From: an uncultured Lachnospiraceae bacterium
GTDB lineage: Bacteria; Bacillota; Clostridia; Lachnospirales; Lachnospiraceae
Assembly (NCBI GenBank): GCA_900315055.1
Contig: OMXP01000030.1
Location: 1-33,396 of the forward strand
Direction of reading: 5' to 3'
DNA length: 33,396 bases
Each line of letters starts with the position of its first letter. The stretch's first letter is position 1. The notes below the pieces were generated by a model. The model was not told where the DNA came from. It searched no databases and saw nothing but the letters and a program-made list of their open reading frames with translations. A program made the position numbers and the translations under genes. This document shows, in pieces, positions 24,666 to 31,870 of the stretch.

Positions 24666-25577
24666 TCAATCCGTTGGGACCTCAAAGTACTGCATGAGAG
24701 CCCTGACTGTATCCTGCCCCTCCCGGCAGGAAGTGGTCAGCGGCTCCCGGTCTGTATCCCACAGGGACAGTCCCTGATAATAAGCGTCCGCTTTTCTCTC
24801 TTCGATGAGGAAGGGGACAATGCCCTGCTTCAGGCATTCCTTCAGGACAATGAGTCTTCCCACCCGTCCGTTCCCGTCCTGGAACGGGTGGATCCGCTCG
24901 AATCCTGCGTGGAATGCCGCGATGTCCTCGAAAGTAACCCTGTCTTTGCTTCGATATTCGGCAAGAAGGCTCTGAATCGCCCCTGCCACCTCCTGCGGTG
25001 CTGTCGTCTCCCGTCCTCCGACCGTATTGGGGAGTTTCTTATAGTCCCCGACCGCAAACCGGGGGCGCATCGAATCCTTCGTGTCATGCAGAAGGACGAA
25101 ATGCAGGTGCTTTACAAATTCTTCCGACAGCGGCTCTTCTGCCGCATCAATGCAGGCATCCATCGCCCGGAAGTGATGGACGGTTTCCAGAACATCGTCA
25201 ACCAAGATGCCGTCCCCTGTTATCGTACCCGTCTCAAAGATCTGCCGTGTCTGCTCCTGTGTCAGCCTGCACCCTTCCATATGGCTGGAATTCCAGGTCA
25301 TCCGCACCTGCAGCTCCTCACAGATCCCGCCGGAAATCCCGGCGGCCTTTTCTTCCCGGAGTCTTAGCAGCAGCGGGTTGTCGGATTTTTCTTCACAGAG
25401 GTCTTCCGGATTGCAGTGCAGGTATGCGCTGATCCTTTGGAGAACTCTACCCGAGAGCTTCTCACCCTTGGCGATCTTCGCGATCGTCCGGGACGAAATC
25501 CCGAGCTTCCTTCCAAGTGCTGATTTGGTCTCTCCCCGTTCTCTTAACCTCTGTTCCAGTCCGTAATAATCGACCAT
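24666..25577 (-). CDS. Fic family AMP transferase with N-terminal HTH and inhibitory helix
   Basis: A 303-aa protein. Residues 5-60 are an XRE-like helix-turn-helix (LGRKLGISSRTIAKIAKGEKL). Residues 96-102 (NSSHMEG) are the class II inhibitory motif S/TxxxEG that blocks ATP until released. The Fic core carries the complete active site HPFQDGNGRVGR (H230-R241). Fic enzymes transfer AMP from ATP to Ser/Thr/Tyr of targets; this two-domain form is usually self-regulated and may bind its own promoter. ATG 25577 (GAGGG just upstream). It lies convergent to the hydrolase fragment. All catalytic residues present, so likely active. Confidence 0.93.
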   Translation of the reverse strand: MVDYYGLEQRLRERGETKSALGRKLGISSRTIAKIAKGEKLSGRVLQRISAYLHCNPEDLCEEKSDNPLLLRLREEKAAGISGGICEELQVRMTWNSSHMEGCRLTQEQTRQIFETGTITGDGILVDDVLETVHHFRAMDACIDAAEEPLSEEFVKHLHFVLLHDTKDSMRPRFAVGDYKKLPNTVGGRETTAPQEVAGAIQSLLAEYRSKDRVTFEDIAAFHAGFERIHPFQDGNGRVGRLIVLKECLKQGIVPFLIEERKADAYYQGLSLWDTDREPLTTSCREGQDTVRALMQYFEVPTD

Positions 25578-25680
25578 GCATCCCTCGAATCTTTACTTTT
25601 CCACATCCTCTTCGTCCTGAAAGTAAAGATATTCTGGCAGATCGGGCGTAAAAGGTAAAGATCCCCTGTCCGCAGGTCAC

Positions 25681-25719
25681 AAAAAGACCGGATCCTCCCA
25701 TTCCCTGGAAAATCCGGTC
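25681..25719 (-). terminator. Intrinsic terminator after DUF1304
   Basis: On the minus strand, gaccggat (25719-25712) pairs with atccggtc (25693-25686) and five T follow. It ends the DUF1304 transcript upstream of the Fic gene. Confidence 0.8.
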
Positions 25720-25768
25720 CTGAATATTCACCCTCAGGATAAGTTCAGAAGGAGTACTGTCTGCCCCC

Positions 25769-26125
25769 TTAAAAGATGCACGAGATCAGGGTCAGAATCG
25801 CAAGGCCTCCCTGCATCAGGATGATCTTCGGGCTGCTCGTAAAGCTCCCGTAGAGAGCTACCGCAACGATGTAGACCATGAGGCAGATGAGGGCCGTCCT
25901 GCTTGCAAAGGCAAAGACGGAAAGCAGGATCAGTACCGAGAGCAGGCCGTTGTAGACGCCCTGGTTCTTGAAGAGGACGTTCACGTTCTTGTTCGAGAGT
26001 TCCTCTGTCGTCATGCCAAAGACCTTCGAGGTCTTCGAAGACGCCGTTGCGATCGTCTCCAGATAGAAAATATACAGAAACTCCAGTGCCACCAGCACTG
26101 CAAGGACCTTTGTCACGATATTCAT
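25769..26125 (-). CDS. DUF1304 membrane protein
   Basis: A 118-aa membrane protein with four predicted helices: VLAVLVALEFLYIFYLET near the N terminus, then LLSVLILLSVFAF, LICLMVYIVAVALYG and a last LAILTLISCIF. The LEFLYIFYLET and NVNVLFKNQGVYNG segments fit the DUF1304 family (unknown function). The ATG at 26125 follows AAAGGAG about 10 bases upstream. It starts 15 bp after the alpha-galactosidase gene stop, so the two are probably one transcript ending at the terminator at 25681. Confidence 0.88.
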   Translation of the reverse strand: MNIVTKVLAVLVALEFLYIFYLETIATASSKTSKVFGMTTEELSNKNVNVLFKNQGVYNGLLSVLILLSVFAFASRTALICLMVYIVAVALYGSFTSSPKIILMQGGLAILTLISCIF

Positions 26126-26140
26126 CTCTTTTACTCTCCT

Positions 26141-27907
26141 TTATTCTTTCTCCTCAATCAGAAGGCTGCCGCCGGAGGGTACCGCAAAGACCTTCAGCGC
26201 GCCGGCTTCTTCCTTTACGTCCTCTTCTGTCAGGCACTGTCCGAACGCGTCCAGGATCCGGGTGTGCCAGGTTCCTTCCCTGTCGCTCTCGACAAGGACT
26301 CTCCCCTCTGTCGTTCCGTTCAGGATCCGGTACCTTCTGCACTCTGCGGGCTTCTGTACGACGAGGTCCCTCTGATAGACTGCCCCGATCCCCTCGCTTC
26401 CAAGGACCGACTGCAGGAACGTATACCCGTGGAGCGGATCCCTTGCCGTAAAGGTCCCCTCCTGCAGCACCTTCCGGTACTTGACGGAGAATCTGAGGTA
26501 ATGCCAGAGCACCAGCATCTGCTCCTCGCTCAGCCTGTCAAGCCGCATGGAGATCTGCAGGTTCCCGAAGATGCAGTCGATCAGCTGCCGTGCGATGTTC
26601 TCCGGACTTTCGTTCCTGGCCCACATGAGCATGTCGGAGTGCACCGCAGAGTTTCCTGCAAGAAGCCGGATATCCGCAATCCCCACACGGTTGGTGTAGC
26701 CGGACATCGGGCAGTCTCCGACACGGAAGAAGTTGCCGAAACGCCGCATCGAAGGTCCGATATAGTTCTGCCGAAACTCGATGAGAAGATCCGGCCGGAT
26801 TTTCCGAAGGCTCGTTTCGATCTGAAGCATCAGCCGGTATGCGGCGTCCTGAATGCTTCGGATATCCATGCCGGTGTTCCAGTCCGGCGTATCCTCATAG
26901 TGCTGAAAGAGGTCGATGAAGTCGAGCTTCAGGCCGTCCAGGCCATAGCTCTGAACGGCAATCGCATAGAGTGCGGTAAGATACTCCCGGACCTCCGGAT
27001 ACCGGGGATCCAGGACGCCTGTCTGTTCCTTCGGGCTCCTGTGCAGAAGCCTCCCCTGAAACATCTGAAAGGCCGCGGATTTTTCTCCGATCGCTGCCAC
27101 GTTGAACCAGACAATGCACTTCATGCCAAGCGTATGGATTTTTGACACATGATCCCTGAAATCCGGGAACTTGTCTCCCGCCGGCTTCCAGTCCCCGCAG
27201 AAGGCGTACCCCCGGTTGTTATCCGAGGTCTGCCAGCCGTCATCGATGATGACGCTCTTCATTCCGATCGCGGCAGCTCTTACATAGTCGGAAAGGAGCT
27301 CATCGGATTGCATGTCCTGATGCCAGGCATACCAGGTGGAATACATCGGAAGACGGGCTGAATCCGGGACCGGAAGAGCCGGGTCCTTCAGGATCTCATC
27401 CCACCAGGCGGCGGTATCCGCAAGTGCGCTCTCATAAGGGTCCCCGCGAAGATCCAGGCGGAAAGCGATCTTCCCGGAGACTTCGCCATCCGGCAGATCA
27501 CAGGTAAAGGAATAGTGGAGCCTGCCGCTCTCCTCCTGAATCCCGCCCCGGATCCGGACATCTTCCCTGACCTCGCTCACCGCCAGCGTCACGACATTCC
27601 GGTCCCTGCCGTCAAAGCAGCAAAGGACCGGCGCCGAGTGACTGAGGTTGGTTACCGGGTACTCGTACCACTCCGTCTGCAGCTGCTTGTTCGGCGAGAT
27701 CGGGGCATAGCACCCCTCTGCTCCGTCGGCATCCACAAGGACATCAAAGAGTACCTTCGCCTTCCCGGAATCCTGTCCTCTTTTCCAGACAAGACTCTGA
27801 ACCACCACCGTATCGGCAGCGCCCGACAGGAAAGCTGTCCCCGCAGGAGCTCCCTCTCCCGAAAGTGTGACGCCGGTACCGTCGGCCTTCACCGTATAGT
27901 TTCTCAT
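26141..27907 (-). CDS. GH36-family alpha-galactosidase-like glycoside hydrolase
   Basis: A 588-aa intracellular enzyme (no signal peptide). The N-terminal half is a beta-sandwich; the (beta/alpha)8 barrel starts near 190 (MYSTWYAWHQD). Key residues: IIDDGW (D222, D223), VWFNV, the nucleophile in LKLDFIDLF (D329) and the likely acid/base in RVGDCP (D398). The latter loop differs from the usual GH36 SGGG and SDDT pattern, so the substrate may differ from raffinose-type galactosides. ATG 27907 has GGGGAGGG upstream; a longer frame to 27952 has none. No transporter or sugar regulator is adjacent. It lies 23 bp after the broken acetyltransferase gene and 15 bp before DUF1304. Confidence 0.87.
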   Translation of the reverse strand: MRNYTVKADGTGVTLSGEGAPAGTAFLSGAADTVVVQSLVWKRGQDSGKAKVLFDVLVDADGAEGCYAPISPNKQLQTEWYEYPVTNLSHSAPVLCCFDGRDRNVVTLAVSEVREDVRIRGGIQEESGRLHYSFTCDLPDGEVSGKIAFRLDLRGDPYESALADTAAWWDEILKDPALPVPDSARLPMYSTWYAWHQDMQSDELLSDYVRAAAIGMKSVIIDDGWQTSDNNRGYAFCGDWKPAGDKFPDFRDHVSKIHTLGMKCIVWFNVAAIGEKSAAFQMFQGRLLHRSPKEQTGVLDPRYPEVREYLTALYAIAVQSYGLDGLKLDFIDLFQHYEDTPDWNTGMDIRSIQDAAYRLMLQIETSLRKIRPDLLIEFRQNYIGPSMRRFGNFFRVGDCPMSGYTNRVGIADIRLLAGNSAVHSDMLMWARNESPENIARQLIDCIFGNLQISMRLDRLSEEQMLVLWHYLRFSVKYRKVLQEGTFTARDPLHGYTFLQSVLGSEGIGAVYQRDLVVQKPAECRRYRILNGTTEGRVLVESDREGTWHTRILDAFGQCLTEEDVKEEAGALKVFAVPSGGSLLIEEKE

Positions 27908-27930
27908 TCGTTCCCTCCCCGTTTCGCAAG

Positions 27931-28495
27931 TCAGGACTTCTGCCGGTCCCATTCCTTTTTGAGGATTGCATACTGGTACGTGTTCTCATAAACCGGATTC
28001 CCGTCCGTATCCTTTACAAAGGAGACAAATTCGAGGAACGGCCCTTCCCTTCGCATCCCCAGTTTTTCACAGAGTCTCTGGCTTGGCACGTTGTTATCCT
28101 CGACACAGGCATAGATCCTGCGTGCTCCCCCTTTCCGTAAAGATGTAGTCCAGGAAAGCCTTCGCCGCCTCAAAGGCGTACCCTTGATGAACGTAGTCCC
28201 GGTTCAGCAGCCAGCAGGGACTGAAGGTATCGGGTACTCCGTCCGCACTCAGCATCGCATCGTCCTCCGGCTCTGCCGTGAGCTCTCCGATGACCTTGCC
28301 GGTATCCTTCAGGGCGATGGCCAACGTGTATGCCGGATCCTCTGCCTTCCTGGCCGCCTCTTCCCTTGCCTTCGAAAGGGAGTTCAGCCGAAGGCTTTGA
28401 AAGCAGTGCACCATCGGCTGATGCAGGCATTCATACAGGTCTTGTGCGTCCTCTTCCCGGAAGGGTCGAAGGATCAGCCGCCTTGTCTCGATCAT
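27931..28495 (-). pseudogene. GNAT acetyltransferase, frameshifted in a G5 run
   Basis: The first frame (ATG 28495, MIETRRLILRPFREEDAQDL) carries the RimJ/RimL-type N terminus and middle (HQGYAFEAAKAFLDYIFTER), then derails. The second frame continues the family exactly (RRIYACVEDNNVPSQRLCEK, LGMRREG, ending near 27931). The shift lies at the five G (plus-strand C 28127-28131): removing one G joins the halves as TERGARRIYACV. GNAT enzymes acetylate amines or protein N-termini with acetyl-CoA. It could be a real loss, a reversible slippage switch or a sequencing error. The upstream end lies about 110 bp after the thiazoline-hydrolase-like gene. Confidence 0.85.
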
Positions 28496-28605
28496 CGTCA
28501 GCGCCTTCTTTCCATCTGTCCCCGGCCTCTTTCCTCTGTCCCCTGATTTTAGTATACGGGTTCCGATCCTGCTACCACCCCTTTGGACATTTATTATGTT
28601 TCCTG

Positions 28606-29229
28606 TCACTTCGTCCGGTACAGATGAAAATCACAGCGGCTGCTCCCGGTACCGAGGGTGCCTTTCCTCTCAAAGACAATGCCAGGAAGTCCCGTGTAGG
28701 CATACACGTCGCTGTCGCAGAAGACATGGGTGATCTCCGGCGTCTTCAGCCTTTCGCAGTAGTCCACGTAGGGACAGCGCATCATGTCCATACGGTATTC
28801 AAAGCCCGTGTGCACCGTTATGACCGGGTGAAAGCCTGCATTCTCCCCGAACATCGCCGGGGTCATGACGCCCCAGAGGTTCAGGTACAGGTGCCGCATG
28901 AAGCGGGGTTTCAGGAATCCCCTCATCAGGCGGTTCATGGAAAGCGCATAGTTTTTGCACCCCTCCTCCACGATCTTCAGTGCCTGATCCGGCATGCGGT
29001 CTTTCAGGACCCTGTAGATTGCAGCCACCGGGAAGATCTCGTTCGTGTGCATCTTCTGTGCCTTCGGGACATCGGGAAACGCCTTCATGATTCCGGAAAG
29101 CTCGTCCCAGGCACGGTAGAAGATCTCTTCCGTCTCCTTCTTTCCGACACGCCCAAGGAGCACCCTCCGGATTGCCTTCATGAATCCGCCATTCATCATG
29201 GACGCAGGTTTTCTGTTCTCATTCTTCAT
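28606..29229 (-). CDS. L-2-amino-thiazoline-4-carboxylate hydrolase-like protein
   Basis: A 207-aa cytosolic protein of the ATC-hydrolase family (AtcB-like in cysteine synthesis of Pseudomonas, but mostly uncharacterised in Bacillota). Conserved features: a middle MRHLYLNLWG, EYRMDMMRCPYVDYCERL, and the end CDSDVYAYTGLPGIVFERKG, TLGTGSSRCDFHLYR. ATG 29229 is chosen as GGGGAAGAAG lies close upstream; an ATG 33 bases earlier lacks one. It is often regulated by an adjacent TetR protein, which is not present. A good promoter lies just upstream. Confidence 0.85.
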   Translation of the reverse strand: MKNENRKPASMMNGGFMKAIRRVLLGRVGKKETEEIFYRAWDELSGIMKAFPDVPKAQKMHTNEIFPVAAIYRVLKDRMPDQALKIVEEGCKNYALSMNRLMRGFLKPRFMRHLYLNLWGVMTPAMFGENAGFHPVITVHTGFEYRMDMMRCPYVDYCERLKTPEITHVFCDSDVYAYTGLPGIVFERKGTLGTGSSRCDFHLYRTK

Positions 29230-29258
29230 GCTGACTTCTTCCCCTAATGAATTGTGTG

Positions 29259-29297
29259 ACACAGTGTGTTATATCAGTCACCTTTAACCAATGTCAA
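29259..29297 (-). promoter_or_regulatory. Promoter and possible operator of the thiazoline-hydrolase-like gene
   Basis: On the minus strand a -35 ttgaca (29297-29292), 18-bp spacer and -10 tataac (29273-29268) are followed directly by the palindrome acactgtgt (29267-29259). The palindrome sits over the likely start of transcription, so a TetR-type repressor is possible. Confidence 0.55.
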
Positions 29298-29407
29298 GCA
29301 AATATGTCAAAAGATAGACTTCTATAACTGTCCTCCGTGCCTGCTTTCACAAAGCACCATTTTGTATCGCTAACCGCGGTACGGTTTCGTACAATGAAGG
29401 AGTCCGA

Positions 29408-29423
29408 CGGGATAACGATCCCG
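29408..29423 (+). promoter_or_regulatory. Leader hairpin before the transposase-like gene
   Basis: A 6-bp perfect stem cgggat / atcccg with loop aacg ends 10 bases before the GAGGG ribosome binding site. It may protect against read-in transcription, as in many transposase leaders, or be incidental. A second small stem gtacg/cgtac lies near 29381-29394. Confidence 0.3.
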
Positions 29424-29442
29424 CCGTCTTTGAGGGAACGAT

Positions 29443-30975
29443 ATGAGAATCAAATTCAATACGACCGGCAGGGGGAAGTGCTACTACATCATCCGGTCCG
29501 TCTACAGGAACGGCAAAAATACGTCCGAGATCGTTGAAAAACTCGGATACGAAGACGAAATCCGGGAACAGCATCACTGCGACGATGCCATCGCCTGGAT
29601 AAAGCAGCATCTGAAAGAACTGAACGCGAAGGAAGAAGCAAGCAGAAAGGTCCTGGTGCCCTTTGATGCGGCCGCTCTGATAACCCCAGGCGAGCAGCAG
29701 TCCTTCAACATCGGCTATCTGTTCCTGCAGCGCATCTGGTATCAGCTGAAACTGGACCTGATCTGCAGCGCTGTCCGGAAAAAATACAAACTGCCTTTCG
29801 ATCTGAACGGGATCCTGTCCCGGTGTGTCTTCAGGCAGATCCTGTTCCCGTCATCCGCACTGTCGACGGCGCGTTTCACGAAAGACTTTCCGGAACAGAC
29901 GGAATTTGAATACGCTGACGTTTCGCGTGCGCTGCCGGTCCTTAGCAGGGAAATGGATTTCATTGAGAAAGAGGTTTACAGGAACATCAGGCGAATCCTG
30001 ACGCGTCCGACTTCCGTCCTCTTCCACTTCAGCATGCCTTCTTCTCCGGTACCGATGGATCTGATCCTCGATGAGGACGCTCTTCCGCTTGCAATGGACA
30101 TTCACCCTGAAAACCAAAAAGAGCCGCAAACGCTCACTCCCTGGGCAGAAGAACTCCTCGCCAGCCTTCCGATCAGCAGATGCATCGACTGCACCGATGC
30201 AGATCGCACCGACACACCTGACCAAAAGCTCCACGATTCTGGCGGCCGCTTCTTTGTCAGAAGGATCCCGATCAACGGAAACATCGTCATAGACAGACAG
30301 TGGAAGGAAGCCCTGGATCCCGAAGGGTGGAGCGTGGCAATTGATGGAAAGGTGCAGACAGGGATCGACATCCGGCACCTTGCGGACGGGGACAGGAAAA
30401 AGAACTCAGACAGAGTTTTCTACAAGGCGATTCCCATCGAAGGAGATGGCACAGATCAGGACTCCGGAGAGAACCGCCTCCTTGTTGTGACCTTCTCCTT
30501 AAAGGATCAGGATGAGCAGCGGGACGGGGAAGATGCGGCAGATGCAGAACTCGATGGCTTCCATGCCGTGATCACCAACCTTCCCGAAGATGAGATGGAT
30601 ACCGTTCTTGCAACCCTCAGAGAAGGAAGGGAAATCAGTGACTTCTTCGGTATCCGGAAACAGGCATTCCGGGAAGGATCGGCAGAGGTATCGCAGGAAG
30701 AGCGCACCAAAGCGCATTTCCTGGTGTGCTTTCTTGCCCTTCTCGTCCTCCGGATTCTGAAAAAAGAGCTTGGCGGGAACTGCACCGAAGAGGAGATCAC
30801 GGACACCCTCCGCAAGATGCGGGTGACCAGGATAAAGGATGTGGGATATATCCCGGCCTACACCAGAACAAAGCTCACGGACCGTCTCCACGACCTTGCG
30901 GGGTTCCGCACGGATTATGAAATCATCCGCGAGAAGGCCATGCGGGGAATCCTTCGAAAATCCAGGCAAAGATAA
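29443..30975 (+). CDS. IS1634-like transposase, intact frame but missing catalytic residues
   Basis: The 510-aa frame follows the IS1634 family from end to end: the N-terminal YYIIRSVYRNGK and IVEKLGY, then FNIGYLFLQRIWY, the ILSRCVFRQILFPSSALST block, CTDADR, DGFHAVITNL, and the C-terminal GYIPAYTRTKLTDRLHDL. However, the first catalytic Asp (family VLYYDCTN) is replaced by SVLFHFSMP at 191-199, and about 25 residues after it are deleted in frame. The glutamate site (family EIEECFRIMK) reads EISDFFGIRK, with Ser at 399. Only D252 of the DDE triad remains. ATG 29443 has GAGGG upstream. No terminal inverted repeats were found. A domesticated DNA-binding protein or early decay are both possible. 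Confidence 0.8.
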   Translation: MRIKFNTTGRGKCYYIIRSVYRNGKNTSEIVEKLGYEDEIREQHHCDDAIAWIKQHLKELNAKEEASRKVLVPFDAAALITPGEQQSFNIGYLFLQRIWYQLKLDLICSAVRKKYKLPFDLNGILSRCVFRQILFPSSALSTARFTKDFPEQTEFEYADVSRALPVLSREMDFIEKEVYRNIRRILTRPTSVLFHFSMPSSPVPMDLILDEDALPLAMDIHPENQKEPQTLTPWAEELLASLPISRCIDCTDADRTDTPDQKLHDSGGRFFVRRIPINGNIVIDRQWKEALDPEGWSVAIDGKVQTGIDIRHLADGDRKKNSDRVFYKAIPIEGDGTDQDSGENRLLVVTFSLKDQDEQRDGEDAADAELDGFHAVITNLPEDEMDTVLATLREGREISDFFGIRKQAFREGSAEVSQEERTKAHFLVCFLALLVLRILKKELGGNCTEEEITDTLRKMRVTRIKDVGYIPAYTRTKLTDRLHDLAGFRTDYEIIREKAMRGILRKSRQR

Positions 30976-31122
30976 GCCGGACAGGTCATGGCTGAGCAGG
31001 TGTTCTTCTTTTGCCGGGGTATGAACCGGGTGACCGGCACCTTTGTAATAGATTACGATTTCTGCCGGGAGCCATGCGAAATCAGAACCGTATAGAACAT
31101 GCATTCGTTTTCATTGGGGCCT

Positions 31123-31269
31123 GCATTCCAACGCGCGCGCGTTAGAATTCAAATTTTTAACACGCGGTGCGCGTTAAAACGCGCGTTAGAATCCGGAAAT
31201 GCCGGAAAATCAAGGAAAACCGGGATCGCAACCGCGTGTTAAACGCGTGTTGGAATGCGCGTTAAAACG
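31123..31269. repeat. CpG-rich palindromic patch bounded by inverted repeats
   Basis: The intergenic region 30976-31372 contains gcattccaac (31123-31132) and its complement gttggaatgc (31249-31258) enclosing 116 bp full of aacgcg/cgcgtt words. These include perfect palindromes aacgcgcgcgcgtt (31130-31143) and aacgcgcgtt (31178-31187), and inverted pairs aacacgcg/cgcgtgtt and gcgcgtt/aacgcgc. It is unlike the surrounding DNA. It could be a small non-autonomous element, a binding array or a recombination site. 30976-31122 shows only a minor gccgg/ccggc stem. Confidence 0.65.
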
Positions 31270-31372
31270 ATCATTGCCTCATGGCAGCCTTTGTTAACGG
31301 TTCCCATCCTGCATGACAGGCAGAATATCGTTCTTCTTCTGTGCTTCTCCCAGAATGAAACACCTCTGCCCA

Positions 31373-31421
31373 CAAAAAAAAGATCTCCTTCCAGCATGTT
31401 TCGCCGAAGAAGATCTCTTTT
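31373..31421 (-). terminator. Intrinsic terminator of the AlbA-type/small-gene operon
   Basis: On the minus strand agatcttcttc (31416-31406) pairs with gaaggagatct (31391-31381, one mismatch), then eight to nine T follow. It ends the transcript from 33280. 31422-31516 shows nothing else. Confidence 0.82.
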
Positions 31422-31516
31422 GCGTCAACCCGGGAGTGTGTACGCTGCACCCCAGCGGGTTTCAGAAGAAGCTATGGTGTTTGTTTTAAGAGGTACGGAT
31501 TGGATATAGTCTGCTC

Positions 31517-31602
31517 TCATCCGGCAAGATTTACCAGAATGCACCCCGCCAGGATGAGTCCCATACCAAGATACCCGGCAGCAGCATTCTCATACCGTTC
31601 CG
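31517..31602 (-). pseudogene. Remnant of a membrane transporter C terminus (EamA/DMT-like)
   Basis: A frame of about 28 codons, different from the small gene overlapping it, reads NPAAERYENAAAGYLG then MGLILAGCILVNLAG and stops at 31517-31519. The sequence looks like the last transmembrane helix of a drug/metabolite transporter. No other part of such a gene is present. Short, so the call is tentative. Confidence 0.35.
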
Positions 31603-31805
31603 CTGCCGGATTCCTCGCGCGCAAGATCAATTTCTCTGTTGATGTCAGCCGAACTCATACCGGAAACACCGTTCGCTCTGGCCTGTGCGCGCAAAGCCGT
31701 GAACGCCTGCATCGCTCCCTCTCTAGTTACATCTGTCTTCGAAGAAGATAATTCGTCATTCAGATTCTCTGAAATGATGTCCGGATACAATTCCTGAATT
31801 TTCAT
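31590..31805 (-). CDS. Mosaic 71-aa protein: AlbA-gene start joined to an antitoxin-like tail
   Basis: Residues 1-19 (MKIQELYPDIISENLNDEL) are a diverged copy of the start of the ATP-binding protein next door (MKIRELYPDVISEDLNYEF). Residues 28-65 (REGAMQAFTALRAQA, SSADINREIDLAREE) resemble the C-terminal half of small Bacillota antitoxins ('...LDEINAEI..AR'). The last six (SGSGTV) read into a transporter remnant. The ribosome binding site GGGAGGAG five bases before ATG 31805 is excellent, so it is probably translated. It follows the ATP-binding gene by 65 bp on the same strand and shares its terminator. No toxin gene is present. It may be decay debris or a new small regulator. Confidence 0.6.
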   Translation of the reverse strand: MKIQELYPDIISENLNDELSSSKTDVTREGAMQAFTALRAQARANGVSGMSSADINREIDLAREESGSGTV

Positions 31806-31870
31806 TTAGCTCCTCCCTTGTTCAGGTCCCGAAGAGACCGGGAAAGAACATGCCGTGCTATCCTTATTTT

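Noticed and set aside
29443..30975. Second complete insertion sequence
   Set aside because: I found neither terminal inverted repeats nor a target duplication around the IS1634-like gene, and two catalytic residues are missing, so it is listed as a gene only.
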